Part shown: positions 42,885 through 54,110 of the stretch, in pieces
Position numbering within the stretch: the first letter of the stretch is position 1
How the letters are laid out: every line of letters starts with the position of its first letter
DNA from: Arion vulgaris
Taxonomy: Eukaryota; Mollusca; Gastropoda; Stylommatophora; Arionidae
DNA length: 64,000 nucleotides
Assembly: GCA_020796225.1 (NCBI GenBank)
Contig: CM036765.1
Span: 4,606,228-4,670,227 of the forward strand
Direction of reading: 5' to 3'
The notes under the pieces: model-generated
What the model was told of the DNA's origin: nothing
The model's input: only the letters and a program-made list of their open reading frames with translations
The model's database searches: none
Translations under genes and position numbers: made by a program

Positions 42885-44690
42885 GGGATCTCTGTGACGT
42901 AGAGATTAGATGCTCGTCTCTCGTTCCAAAGGCTCCCTCGTCGAGCCATCTGGATATTTTTTCAGAGATCCCTGGTCTCAGTGTAGGTGAGATCGAGTTC
43001 TAGTCCTATCGGAGATGGACAATAAAACTTAGGTCCCGTGTTCAATATGAGCACATAAAAGAAGCATTGGGAGTTCAATATCAAGAAGGGCAGGTCAAAA
43101 AGCCGCTGCCCGGACACAAATTCATAAGAAAAGAGTCAAATTAAAATCCTTCAAAAATATCTTCACCATCTTCAAAATTACATCGGGAACACTCGCTGGT
43201 GCTACGGAGCTCGTGCACTGCAGCTGAGATCTTCCTGTGTAAGAAAGAGATCGGAGCACACATGGTTATTCACTGAAGTGCACTGCAGCTGAGATCTTCC
43301 TGTGTAAGAAGAGATCGGAGCACACATGGTTATTCACTGAAGTGCACTGCAGCTGAGATCTTCCTGTGTAAGAAAGAGATCGGAGCACACATGGTTATTC
43401 ACTGAAGTGCACTGCAGCTGAGATCTTCCTGTGTAAGAAAGAGATCGAGCACACATGGTTATTCACTGAAGTGCACTGCAGCTGAGATCTTCCTGTGTAA
43501 GAAAGAGATCGGAGCACACATGGTTATTCACTGAAGTGCACTGCAGCTGAGATCTTCCTGTGTAAGAAAGAGATCGGAGCACACATGGTTATTCACTGAA
43601 GTGCACTGCAGCTGAGATCTTCCTGTGTAAGAAAGAGATCGGAGCACACATGGTTATTCACTGAAGTGCAATGCAGCTGAGATCTTCCTGTGTAAGAAAG
43701 AGATCGGAGCACACATGGTTATTCACTGAAGTGCACTGCAGCTGAGATCTTCCTGTGTAAGAAAGAGATCGGAGCACACATGGTTATTCACTGAAGTGCA
43801 ATGCAGCTGAGATCTTCCTGTGTAAGAAAGAGATCGGAGCACACATGGTTATTCACTGAAGTGCACTGAGCTGAGATCTGATCCAGTGTAGTGAACGAGA
43901 TAGATCTATCGGAGGACACACATGGTTATTCACTGAATGACTGCAGCTGAGATCTTCCTGTGAAGAAAGGATCGGAGCACACATGGTTATTCACTAAGTG
44001 CACTGCAGCTGAGATCTTCCTGTGTAGAAAGAGATCGGAGCACACATGGTTATTCACTGAGTGCATGCAGCTGAGATCTTCCTGTGTAAGAAAGAGATCG
44101 GAGCACACATGGTTATTCACTGAAGTGCAATGCAGCTGAGATCTTCCTGTGTAAGAAAGAGATCGGAGCACACATGGTTATTCACTGAAGTGCACTGCAG
44201 CTGAGATCTTCCTGTGTAAGAAAGAGATCGGAGCACACATGGTTATTCACTGAAGTGCACTGCAGCTGAGATCTTCCTGTGTAAGAAAGAGATCGGGGCA
44301 CACATGGTTATTCACTGAAGTGCACTGCAGCTGAGATCTTCCTGTGTAAGAAAGAGATCGAGCACACATGGTTATTCACTGAAGTGCAATGCAGCTGAGA
44401 TCTTCCTGTGTAAGAAAGAGATCGGAGCACACATGGTTATTCACTGAAGTGCACTGCAGCTGAGATCTTCCTTGTAAGAAAGAGATCGGAGCACACATGG
44501 TTATTCACTGAAGTGCACTGCAGCTGAGATCTTCCTGTGTAAGAAAGAGATCAGAGCACACATGGTTATTCACTGAAGTGCACTGCAGCTGAGATCTTCC
44601 TATGTAAGAAAGAGATCAGACACACATGGTTATTCACTGAAGTGCAATGATATGGTCTTATCATCAATCAATTAAATAATTATCAGTAGA
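42885..44690 (+). mobile_element. SINE S2 copy with 65-bp internal array
   Basis: Head GTGACGTAGAGATTAGATGC (A-box-like), body AGAAGGGCAGGTCAAAAAGC and CATCTTCAAAATTACATCGG, then about 23 copies (43205-44645) of the tail segment CACTGCAGCTGAGATCTTCC...TTCACTGAAGTG, then the S2 3' end GGTCTTATCATCAATCAATT. At 31380-31470 the same segment is single copy. Confidence 0.92.
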
Positions 44691-45150
44691 TTGTAACGAT
44701 AATCTCGTGTTGGAAGTAGCGAATAATACTGATTAGACTTGAAAATAGAGTCAATATGTGTTGAAAGTAGTCAGAATAATACTGATTAGACTGAAAATAG
44801 AGTCAATATGTGTTGGAAAGTAGTCAGAATAATACTGATTAGACTTGAAAATAGAGAGTCAATATGTGTTGGAAAGTAGTCAGAATAATACTGATTAGAC
44901 TTGAAAATAGAGAGTCAATATGTGTTGGAAAGTAGTCAGAATAGTACTGATTAGACTTGAAAATAGAGAGTCAATATGTGTTGGAAAGTAGTCAGAATAG
45001 TACTGATTAGACTTGAAAATAGAGAGTCAATATGTGTTGGAAAGTAGTCAGAATAATACTGATTAGACTTGAAAATAGAGAGTCAATATGTGTTGGAAAG
45101 TAGTCAGAATAATACTGACTAGACTTGAAGATAGAGAGACAATATGTGTA
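44690..45150. repeat. 56-bp tandem array, ~8 copies
   Basis: Unit GGAAAGTAGTCAGAATAATA CTGATTAGACTTGAAAATAG AGAGTCAATATGTGTT. Starts immediately after the S2 3' end. Confidence 0.93.
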
Positions 45151-45169
45151 GTCTTCTGAAGACTTCTCT

Positions 45170-45420
45170 GTCTTCAACTCTCCATATCGATCACTTGTTA
45201 ACCATTATGTGTGATTTGTATGGGATCTGAGTCTAAGAGCGATTGTACATTGTGCCAGTTATTCGTCTAAAGGTAGGCGAGCGCATCCGATTTCTGCGAC
45301 GCTTTTATTTACTAGAGTAACTTCCTAGGCCCTAACTCATTCGCTTCTTACGACATGCCTTGTAAGTCGCAATGTTACTGTTCTTCTAGTTCTAGTCTCA
45401 ACACACGGGCGTCGTCTCGC
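45170..45420 (-). mobile_element. SINE S3 copy
   Basis: CTCCATATCGATCACTTGTT, GTGATTTGTATGGGATCTGA, GATTGTACATTGTGCCAG and CTTTTATTTACTAGAGTAAC in minus orientation. Confidence 0.75.
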
Positions 45421-45534
45421 CTTGATTTTTGCCGGTTGTCACAATGTGTGACACAATGTCTAAAGCCACCCCTTTTCACCACATGTTAAAACGTGTCACA
45501 AAGAGTGATTAAACTGGTTGATAAGAACGAAGGC

Positions 45535-45590
45535 AGACAAACAAACAGACAAACAAACAGACAAACAAACAGACAAACAAACAATAACAA
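45535..45590. repeat. (ACAAACAG)n microsatellite at an exon donor
   Basis: About 6 units of AAACAGACAAAC, ending roughly 10 bp from the donor GTACGT of the exon at 45599. Confidence 0.9.
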
Positions 45591-45598
45591 ATACGTAC

Positions 45599-45733
45599 TA
45601 AGATGTGTTAGTTGTATAAGAATATTTTCCAGCTGTAAATCTTTTTCACTCCATGTGTTATCCAGAATTGGAAACTTTCCAACCGATCTCAACAGATTCA
45701 TAAATGGTTCCTTACCCTTCTCATTCAGTTTAG
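45599..45733 (-). CDS. M13 peptidase exon (EKGKEPFMNLL...FPIL)
   Basis: 135 bp. Acceptor ATTCAACTCCTGAAG; donor GTACGT. Two bases complete an Ala codon, then KLNEKGKEPFMNLLRSVGKF and PILDNTWSEKDLQLENILIQ. This is the M13 '..G..PL..LL...GGWP......W....dl...l' block. The start phase matches exon 51818-51901. The end is less sure: GTACGT is the only good donor and leaves phase 1, which does not fit the next exon seen. Confidence 0.88.
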
Positions 45734-45775
45734 CTTCAGGAGTTGAATATAAATATATATAATTTGAAAATAATA

Positions 45776-46903
45776 CAGGGAAGTCATAAGTAAGCCACAA
45801 ATGGCTGTAGAAAAATAACTAAACATGATAACAACTTGAAACCAGTTTATTTTTATACATACATTGTTCCTTTATTTCTCAACATAATTTCCACCAACAT
45901 TGATGCACTTATCCCATCGTTTTATCAATCCTCCCAAACCGGCTGCATAGAACTGCGGGCTCTGTTTTCTAAACCACGTTTTCACTTCATATTCAATTTC
46001 GGCGTCATTCGCGAAATGTCTCCCGCCAAGGTGGGTTTTCAGTGGACCAAAAGGTGGAAATCGTTAGGGGCTAAGTCGGGACTGTAAGGTTGATGTTCCA
46101 GAACTTTCCACCTTAGTTGGTTAATTTTCTCCTGAGTTAATCGAGCCGTATGTGGTCTGGCATTGTCATGAAGAAGCAACACTCCTGTAGTCAGCAGTCC
46201 TGGGCATTTTTTCGAATTGCATCATGAAGCATCGATAGAACTTCACAGTATGATTCCGAATTCACATTGTCACCTTTCTTCTTGAAATTGGTTAAAAGCG
46301 CTCCTTGACAATCCCAGAACACCGTCAGCATGACCTTCCCTGCTGATGGCGTAACCTTGAATTTTTTAACACAAGTCGAAGAAAGATGTTTCCACTGTAT
46401 TGAAGCACGCTTTGATTCGGGCTGGTAGTGATGCACCCATGATTCATCCTCAGTAACAATCCTGTTCAGCATGTCTTCTCCTTCATCTTCGTATCGACAG
46501 ATGACGCAAGGACAGGCCAAATCGGTTCATTTTGTGTTCCTCCTTCAATTGTCTGGGTACCCACATTGAGCACAATTGAAGAAGGTTCATCAACCTTACA
46601 GTCCTGACTTAGCCCTAACGATTTCCACCTTTTGGTCCATGAAAACCCACCTTGGCGGGAGACATTTCGCGAATGACGCCGAAATTGAATGTGAAGTGAA
46701 AACGTGGTTTAGAAAACAGAGCCGCAGTTCTATGCAGCCGGTTTGGAGGATTGATAAAACGATGGGATAAGTGCACAATGTTGGTGAAATTATGTTGAGA
46801 AATAAAGGAACAATGTATGTATAAAAATAAACTGGTTTCAAGTTGTTATCATGTTTAGTTATTTTCTACAGCCATTTGTGGCTTACTTATTGACTTGCCC
46901 TGG
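45776..46903 (-). mobile_element. mariner element with palindromic 3' halves
   Basis: Ends CAGGG.AAGTCA...TAAGTAAGCCAC are inverted at the two sides and flanked by TA. The minus strand encodes transposase pieces: RIVTEDESWVHHYQPESKR (first catalytic Asp, about 46410-46470), VLLLHDNARPHTARL (second, about 46150-46190) and PYSPDLAPND (third, about 46070-46095), then a one-base frameshift before KTHLGGRHFANDAEIE. About 300 bp (45785-46085) recur inverted at 46595-46890, so the 5' half is replaced by a second 3' half. Dead copy. Confidence 0.9.
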
Positions 46904-47039
46904 TAGATAAAACTTGTAAACAATATATGTACATATGTTATCTTTTCTTCTTCAAACCCAGGAATTGTGAATGTTCACTCTTTTCTGTAGTGCCTCGGAT
47001 GGGGAGTACTGCCTTTATTTAAACCGAAATCTCCAACAG

Positions 47040-47150
47040 CTCCAGGTGTGTAGTGCTATGCTTAGTGCTGTGGAGACTCCTACCTCCAACAGCTCCAGGT
47101 GTGTAGTGCTATACTTAGTGCTGTGGAGACTCCTACTCAGGTAGGTTTAT
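47040..47150. repeat. 53-bp direct duplication
   Basis: CTCCAACAGCTCCAGGTGTG TAGTGCTAT... occurs twice in tandem, differing by one base (GCTATGC/GCTATAC). Confidence 0.9.
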
Positions 47151-47289
47151 TGGTCATACTGCAGCATTCCTATTTCTAGTGCTGTTGGAGCTCTAAAAAC
47201 ATCATTTATTGATCACGGCAGGCATGTGATTATAGTCCACAGAACCGCTTCCACAGATACTCCAGAACAACTAGTCGTTGAACACTCCT

Positions 47290-47660
47290 TGTGACCTATG
47301 TATATATGTTATAAATTCTATTTCTTCTCCTTTCAACTCCCAATTGAGCACAGTTCTTCAACAAACTTCTTCCAGCTCTTCCTCTCTTCTCCCATCCCTT
47401 TCAATTCCTTCCACGTCGTGCCTATCCGTTTAATATGTCTCTAGCTTTCTTCTCTATGTATTTCTAGACATTCCCTACTCCTCTTTCCCTGCAGGTTCCA
47501 AAATAATACATGTCTTGCAATGCTTCTTGTCGGTCTTCTCAATATGTGTTCTATCCATCGCCAGTGTCTCTTCCTTAGCTCTATCTCCACTGGTATCTGC
47601 TTAGTTCTTTCTCTCTGAGTTCCTCGATTGTAATCTTATCATACCACCTCTCTATTCTAA
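47290..47660 (-). mobile_element. RTE-like LINE 3' fragment
   Basis: Minus-strand terminal LINE text (WYDKITIEELRE..., HIEKTDRKHCKTCI), heavily frameshifted; nucleotide pattern as in 640-1000. Confidence 0.55.
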
Positions 47661-47819
47661 TTAAACATATATTTACGAACGTTTAGATGAGAACAATGAG
47701 TTTTATTTTCTAAGAACCCCAGGGAAGCAACGAAGCCTTGAGAGTTGCAAGAGCACACTTGCAAATCTGTAGCACATTTGTTCAGCGCGATGTTTGAAAG
47801 ATAGACTGCGATATTCTTC

Positions 47820-48170
47820 TTCATTGAACGCTGCATATCGACCACTTGTTAACCACTCTTCGTGATTTTTATGTAATCCGAGCATAAGTACTGTTGTACG
47901 TTGTGCAAGTTACGCCTACAAGTAAGCCAGCACATCCGATTTCTGCGCTTCTTTTATTTACTAGGTAGCTTCCTAGGCACCTACCTAGTCGCCTCTTACG
48001 ACATGCCTTGTAAGTTGCAGTGTTACTATTTTTAACTCCTTGCGAGCCCGCCAAGACACGGGCGAGACTGCGATCTAAGATTAACCAAAGATTGCATATC
48101 CTGTTTCTATACTCGATAGCCTGCCTCTCAGCTTCCATACAGTATAGCAAGGGCGAAGGTGGATGGCACT
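47820..48170 (-). mobile_element. SINE S3 copy, longer version
   Basis: CATATCGACCACTTGTTAAC, CTTTTATTTACTAGGTAGCT and CTTACGACATGCCTTGTAAG, extending into a 5' region (TTGCGAGCCCGCCAAGACAC) partly shared with 16335-16400 in reverse. Confidence 0.7.
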
Positions 48171-48224
48171 TGACAAAAATGTTGTTTTTTTTTAGAAATT
48201 GCTAATTAGTTTTCTTCTTATTAG

Positions 48225-48480
48225 AACCTGCATTTGAATGATAGTTGGAAATATGTGATTGACTGTTACAAGCTAATTTGAATGATAGTTGGAGACTGTT
48301 ACAAGCTAATTTGAATGATAGTTGGAAATATGTGATTGACTGTTACAAGCTAATTTGAATGATAGTTGGAGACTGTTACAAGCTAATTTGAATGATAGTT
48401 GGAAATATCTGATTGACTGTTACAAGCTAATTTGAATGATAGTTGGAAATATGTGATTGACTGTTACAAGCTAACTATGG
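48225..48480. repeat. Alternating 44/31-bp tandem array
   Basis: AATTTGAATGATAGTTGG followed either by AAATATGTGATTGACTGTTA CAAGCT or by the shorter AGACTGTTACAAGCT; long and short units alternate, then two long ones close the array. Confidence 0.9.
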
Positions 48481-48689
48481 TTTAAACATTGATAAGACGT
48501 TAATATTCCTATACATGAAGTCCCACAATCGAAATCTGATCTGAATCATCGTGTCTTCTCCATTTCTGTGAAGTAAATTAAAACCTAAAATGTGTTTTAT
48601 TTACTTTTGCCACCTTCCTATTGGAAAAATGTATGTGAGTCGCCCTGAGTCTGTCCATCAAAGGTGACTCCGTACCTAATATAGGTCAT

Positions 48690-50515
48690 TAGTTTGCTTG
48701 TTGATTAATTGATTGATTGATAGGACCATCATCACTGCACTTCGGTGAATAACAATGTGTTCTACGATCTTTTTCTTACACAGAATGATCTCAATGGCAG
48801 TACTCGAACTACACAGCATCGGCGAGGGCTCCCAATGTAATTTAGAAGGTGGTGAAAATATTTTGTAGGAATTTTATTTTTTAATCTTTCTAATGAATTT
48901 TGTCCGGGTAACGGCTTTCCAGTCTGCTCTTCTCCGGGTAATGGCTTTCCAGTCTGCTCTTCTCCGGGTAATGGCTTTCCAGTCTGCTCTTCACCGGGTA
49001 ATGGCTTTCCAGTCTGCTCTTCACCGGGTAATGGCTTTCCAGTCTGCTCTTCTCCCGGTAACAGCTTTCCAGTCTGCTCTTCTCCGGTAACAGCTTCCAG
49101 TCTGCTCTTCTCCGGGTACAGCTTCCAGTCTGCTCTTCTCCGGTAACGACTTTCCAGTCTGCTCTTCTCCGGTAACAGCTTCCAGTCTGCTCCTCTCCGG
49201 GTACCGGCTTTCCAGTCTGCTCTTCTCCGGGTAACAGCTTTCCGGTCTGCTCTTCTCCGAGTAACAGCTTTCCAGTCTGCTCTTCTCCGGGTAACAGCTT
49301 TCCAGTCTGCTCTTCTCCGGGTAACAGCTTTCCAGTCTGCTCTTCTCCGGGTAACGGCTTTCCAGTCTGCTCTTCTCCGGGTAACAGCTTTCCAGTCTGC
49401 TCTTCTCCGGGTACCGGCTTTCCAGTCTGCTCTTCTCCGGGTACCGCTCCAGTCTGCTCTTCTCCGGGTAACGGCTTTCCAGTCTGCTCTTCTCCGGGTA
49501 ACGACTTTCCAGTCTGCTCTTCTCCGGGTAACAGCTTTCCAGTATGTTCTTCTCCCGGTACCGGCTTCCAGTCTGCTCTTCTCCGGGTAACGACTTTCCA
49601 GTCTGCTCTTCTCGGTAACAGCTTTCAGTCTGCTCTTCTCCGGGTAACGACTTTCCAGTCTGCTCTTCTCCGGGTAACGGCTTTCCAGTCTGCTCTTCTC
49701 CGGGTACCGGCTCAGTCGCTTCCGGTCGCAGTCTGCTCTTTCCGGGTACCAGCTTTCCAGTCTGCTTTCTCCGGGTACGACTTTCCAGTCTGCTCTTCTC
49801 CGGGTAACGACTTTCAGTCTGCTCTTTCCGGGTACCGCTTTCCAGTCTGCTCTTCTCCGGGTACCGGCTTTCCAGTCTGCTCTTCTCCGGGTACCGGCTT
49901 TCCAGTCTGCTCTTCTCCGGGTAACAGCTTTCCAGTCTGCTCTTCTCCGGGTAACGCTTTCCAGTCTGCTCTTCTCCGGGTAACGCTTTCCAGTCTGCTC
50001 TTCTCCGGTACGCTTTCCAGTCTGCTCTTCTCCGGGTACAGCTCCAGTCTGCTCTTCTCCGGTACCGGCCAGTCTTTTTCCGGTCTTTCCAGTCTGCTCT
50101 TCTCCGGGTCCGGCTTCCAGTCTGCTCTCTCCGGTACGACTTTCCAGTCTGCTCTTCTCCGGGTACGGCTTTCCAGTCTGCTCTTCTCCGGGTACGCTTC
50201 AGTCTGCTCTTCTCCGGAACAGCTCAGTCTGCTCTTCTCGTAACAGCTTTCAGTCTGCTCTTCTCCGGTACCAGCGCTTCTCCAGTCTGCTCTTCTCGAT
50301 TTTGAATAATGAATGGTTCTTTTACGTGCTCAACTTCAACGCAGGACCTGCGTTTTATCGTCCGTCTCCGATAACTCTAGGAACTCGAACTCACATAGAA
50401 TGAGATCAGGGATCTCTGAAAAAATATCCCGATTGCTTCACGAGGGATCGAACCGAGTACATGTGAAACGAAAGGCGAGCCGCTACGCCACAGAGATCCC
50501 CGTTATTTTTAATAT
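48690..50515 (-). mobile_element. SINE S2 copy with a 30-bp array of a different segment
   Basis: Right to left: S2 head at 50300-50515 (TTCTTTTACGTGCTCAACTT; TTTATCGTCCGTCTCCGATA), then about 46 copies (48897-50298) of GGGTAACGGCTTTCCAGTCT GCTCTTCTCC, then the S2 tail (GTGGTGAAAATATTTTGTAG; AATTGATTGATTGATAGGAC). The array unit is the S2 body segment that is single copy at 7918-7945. Copies right of about 49550 are more eroded. Confidence 0.92.
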
Positions 50516-50694
50516 GTTTGTCAAATTTGTCTATAAAACCACAACTCATAGATTGCAGAAGACGACATATATATTTTTATTCAATACCGTAATCTATGTA
50601 TGTATGTTTATACGATATTTTTGCTTCTTTACAGAAGATGAATTTAAGAGGTTTATTTTTCTTGTTTTTAGATAACTGTTGCTTTCCGTGTTGT

Positions 50695-50970
50695 GCCGGA
50701 GCCGAAAGAAGGGTTTAAAGGGTTTTAAAGCCGAAAGATTGACTTCATTGCACCGGGTTTTACCCCATATGGCTCGGTCCTCTCCGCAGAAATGGCACGC
50801 CACCTGCCGAGAGTATTGCACAAAGCACGAACTCTGTAGCTCCAGCAATAATCCTAGGGGTATCTGGAAAAAACTGCACACGTGAACAAAATGGCGCGGT
50901 CCGGACTCGAACCCACGCCCTTCGACTCACAAGGCAAAGGACTTAACCACTTAGCCACAGAGACCATGGG
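50695..50970 (-). mobile_element. tRNA-derived SINE S1
   Basis: Minus-strand head with B-box GGTTCGAGTCCGG (about 50900-50915) and A-box-like TGGCTAAGTGG (about 50950). The body GCACGAACTCTGTAGCTCCAGC lies in reverse. Confidence 0.85.
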
Positions 50971-51269
50971 AATGTGCTTGCCAATTTCTGCCCTACTGTT
51001 TCATCCAAAGGAAAGACAAAGTCCATACGTTTGAAATCAAACAGGGTTTGCAGGGGATGCCAGAAGATGGAATGGTATACACAATTAATTATCAACTGCC
51101 TTTGGGTCCCTACCTGGGTTTTTGGTCAAGTTTTACTCCTCTTGACCTCTCATTACCTTGTGACCCACAAGGCAGTAGGGATCTTCTATCAGGATTTACT
51201 CCCCTAGAATTTAGCTCTCCCGAGCAGTGGGTTTAACAGTTACATATGGTACATACTGTGTAAACAGCA
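50971..51269. other. Unassigned intronic sequence
   Basis: Lies between two oppositely oriented S1 SINEs. An open stretch at 50974-51207 has no recognisable similarity. The short near-repeats TTTACTCCTCTTGACCTCTC and TTTACTCCCCTAGAATTTAG are seen. Confidence 0.3.
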
Positions 51270-51525
51270 CGATGCAAGGGGTCTAAGTGGTTAAGCCCTT
51301 TGCCTTGTGAGTCGAAGGTCGTAGGTTCGAGTCCGGACCGCGCCGTTCTGTTCACGAGTGCAGTTTTTTCAGAGACCCTAGGATTGTTGCTGGAGCTACG
51401 GAGTTCGTGCTTTGTGCAATACTCTCTGCAGGTGGCGTGCCATTTTGCTGAGAGGGCCGGCCATATGGGATAAAACATGGTGCATGAAGTAAATCTTTCG
51501 GCTTTAAACCCTTTTAAACAGCACG
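51270..51525 (+). mobile_element. tRNA-derived SINE S1
   Basis: Head GGTCTAAGTGGTTAAGCCCT, B-box GGTTCGAGTCCGG, body GCTGGAGCTACGGAGTTCGT. Inverted relative to the copy at 50695. Confidence 0.85.
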
Positions 51526-51564
51526 ATACAACCCTTTACGATCTTGACGTACTACACATCTATT

Positions 51565-51750
51565 GAATAGTTTTGTCAGGGCAAGCTACCCTAGTAAATA
51601 AAATGCTGGCACTAAGTCGGATGTGTTGGCCTAGTCACCATAGGCGCATAATTGGCACAACGTAAAAACCGTTCTTAGCAAAGGCTGTTTGTATATCACA
51701 AAAGCAATGATCAAAATGGCCGAAAAGAACAATCGAAAAAAAAGAAGAAG
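51565..51750 (+). mobile_element. SINE S3 copy
   Basis: AAGCTACCCTAGTAAATAAA, CTAAGTCGGATGTGTTGGCC and GAACAATCGAAAAAAAAGAA; near-identical to 32155-32345. Confidence 0.78.
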
Positions 51751-51817
51751 AATAGTTCTTTCATCAATAATCGATAAACAGCAAAATAGATAACAAATCA
51801 GATTGAACGTTTCGTAC

Positions 51818-51901
51818 CTGTGTCCAAACATGCAGCATAAAACGCTTTTGGTTTAGTTTTGTATGATGGCTCATTTGGAGTTTGAGGTCTTTCTAATAAA
51901 T
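51818..51901 (-). CDS. M13 peptidase exon (KAFYAACLDT)
   Basis: 84 bp, phase 1 at both ends. Acceptor TGTTCTTCCATTCAG; donor GTACGA. It encodes (D)LLERPQTPNEPSYKTKPKAF then YAACLDT. This is the M13 'KA..FY.SC.d.' motif with its conserved disulfide Cys. It joins exon 53336-53497 (ending in one base) and exon 45599-45733 (starting with two) without a break. Confidence 0.93.
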
Positions 51902-51989
51902 CTGAATGGAAGAACATTAATTGATGTTGAGTTGTAGCAGTGGTTCTTAAAGGGTAAGCCCAGGCGCACCAGTTGCTCGGTGACATTTC

Positions 51990-52400
51990 TGGTGAGCCCT
52001 ATGAAATCCCAGATCAGGGGCCGGCAACGCGGTATTGTGCTCTGGTGTGGAGTCCTGATAAGGACTTTTGGATTTGTTCTGTGTGTTCTGTGTGTTTGGA
52101 TTTGTTTGTCCTGGATAAGGGCTTTTGTGTTGATATGACTTTTAGTCCTCAGAATAACTTCAGGTGTTGGTCTGTGTAGGATTCATCTGAAGTTTCTATC
52201 TGGCTGGCGTGATGGTGCTACTATTAGCGGACTCCTCTCCTGGGCGGCTAGTGTCCTGAGGACGAGTGTGCTGATTGTAATCGTTCTATTTCTGTCTCTG
52301 CCGTTGTTTGCTTTATATCCAACGCCATTTACTTTCTTCCTTCCTTACTGCCTTCTACTACATGTCAACACATATGTCCAAAATACTTCAGTTTTCTTAT
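51990..52400. other. Unassigned intronic sequence
   Basis: A GC-richer stretch with a short near-duplication (TTTTGGATTTGTTCTGTGTG; GTGTTTGGATTTGTTTGTCC). Nothing recognised. Confidence 0.3.
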
Positions 52401-52960
52401 TTATAGCTTCAACCATATTTCTTTGATTTTGAGTTCTTTCTGGGTAGATCTATTTGTTCTCTTCTCTGTCCATGATATACGGAGGACTTTTCTGTAACAC
52501 TTATATTCAAAAGCATATATATGTTTTTCACTGCCTTGTTAAATGTCCACGTCTCACACCCATACGTCGCCACTGGTAATATACAAGGGAATATGATGAC
52601 AGTGAACCGTGGGGAATATACAAGGGAATAGGATGACAGTGAACCGTGGGGAATCAGTAAGGACTTCAATGCCAGTCTGTCAAACATTATGATTTTTAAT
52701 GAAAAAAATATGTTATTATCCTTCTTCTTCTCTTCTTCTTCCACCATTTACTTCTTTATAGAAGTTGGGGGACAGGGGAGGCGTAGTGATCGTGTGTGTG
52801 CTTGTCTTAAGGCACTTTGTAACTTTGATATTCATTTTCGTAAGACTGTTCTTGATGCCGTCGCTCCATTTTGCGTGATCGTCCTCTTGCTTTCTACTAT
52901 ACTTTTTCTGTGTGGCTCTCTGTGGTAGACGATACCAGGTCCAAACCATTTAATCTGTTG
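52400..52960 (-). mobile_element. LINE F C-terminal fragment
   Basis: The minus strand reads PCILPVATYGCETWTFNKAV KN (about 52520-52590), the post-RT motif, with a GRQEDDHAKWSDGIK-like tail upstream (52716-52949). A 36-bp direct repeat lies at 52575-52650. Confidence 0.7.
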
Positions 52961-53335
52961 TTCTGTTATGAATTACATGACTGGTTTCACATCCAGTCTT
53001 CTTCTGATTTCTTCATGTCGTTACTGTCTGTAATACCGCTTTTTATGGTAGTGTAGGGAAGGAGGAATGAACCTGTGGAACTTAATGGTCGCGTGGCTAG
53101 TGCAGTAGTCGCAAAACTGTTCAGATTCGATTTTTTTCTTTATGCTCTCACAAAAGAAACGGCCTTGCCTGGGATTGAACCCTTGTGTCCTGCAAGGGGA
53201 TCTCTAATCCATTCGGAGAGACCCACAACAACATTATAATTATAGTTTTAGAAGTATCTAGACACACATTTATAAAATAGTAACTACCTTATGTCTCCAC
53301 CAATTTGTGAACAATACAAGATGCCAGACACTCAC

Positions 53336-53497
53336 CTCGAATTTGTAATCGATTGACATCATTAATAATACTGTCGATTCCTATCTTGATATGATGCGGG
53401 TTCGGTTCTTGTGTCTTGATCCAGCTTCCACAAGCATACTCGTAGAAGCTATTACAGGGATCGACTGTTTCATTCATGTGTCGTTTCAGACGAGAAA
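53336..53497 (-). CDS. M13 peptidase exon (DPCNSFYEYACGSW)
   Basis: 162 bp. Acceptor TTGTTAATTTATAG; donor GTGAGT. Two bases complete a Val codon, then SRLKRHMNETVDPCNSFYEY, ACGSWIKTQEPNPHHIKIGI and DSIINDVNRLQIR. DPC..FY.YACG.W is the hallmark near the start of the M13 ectodomain, with two disulfide cysteines and an NET glycosylation sequon. The start phase fits the transmembrane exon at 58250. Confidence 0.96.
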
Positions 53498-53739
53498 CTA
53501 TAAATTAACAATGAGAAATGTCAATAGGGTTTTAATGTGTGTTAAAATATTAACTTGAATTCTCAGAAAGTAGTTAATTCTTATTTTCATTTTGTTGGCC
53601 TACACGCTCTGATATAACCAAAACAATGTTCATCTTTAGGTTGAAAGGTCGTACCTCGGTTTAAAGACGCTTTAATCCCTACATAACAAACACACAAGCA
53701 AGCAATCAATAGGGTTCATTAGGTAAATCATTGTCTTTC

Positions 53740-54110
53740 TTTTCTCTCATCCTGGTTGACATCGTCCGGATAAGAAGAGATTTCTAGAACGAGCGCTTGT
53801 CTGCGCTTAAGAAATAGTGTCTTTCGTTGCCTCTGATATCTCTGAGGTCCACCTTTTACGTGCCCTGCCTTTTGCTTTGTATCCATTGTATCGGGGCAAC
53901 ATTGCTCTTCGAGGTGCACTGTCTGTTGGTAGTCTGCTTTTGTGGCCGAACGATTTAATTTGTTGTTTCTTAATGAAGTTAAGTACTGATGATGTACCCA
54001 CTTTTTCCTGATGTCTTCATTTCTCAACCGGTCTCCTCTTGTTACCCCAGCATTCTGCGTAGACACTTCATCTCTGTCGTGACTAGTTTTCATCTATCAT
54101 TTGATGTCGA
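53740..54110 (-). mobile_element. LINE G C-terminal fragment
   Basis: The minus strand reads RLRNEDIRKKWVHHQYLTSL, SATKADYQQTVHLEEQCCPD and GHVKGGPQRYQR. Colinear with 39400-39850. One open frame covers most of it. Confidence 0.8.

Noticed and set aside
42484..42902. Overlapping sense and antisense octapeptide-repeat proteins
   Set aside because: A 24-bp array is automatically open in a frame on either strand; no start context or domain.
53655..53678. Possible 24-bp phase 1-1 micro-exon between the transmembrane and DPC exons
   Set aside because: Good acceptor (TTTGTTATGTAG) and GTACGA donor, but it adds only IKASLNR-type residues without the expected cysteines; could be chance.
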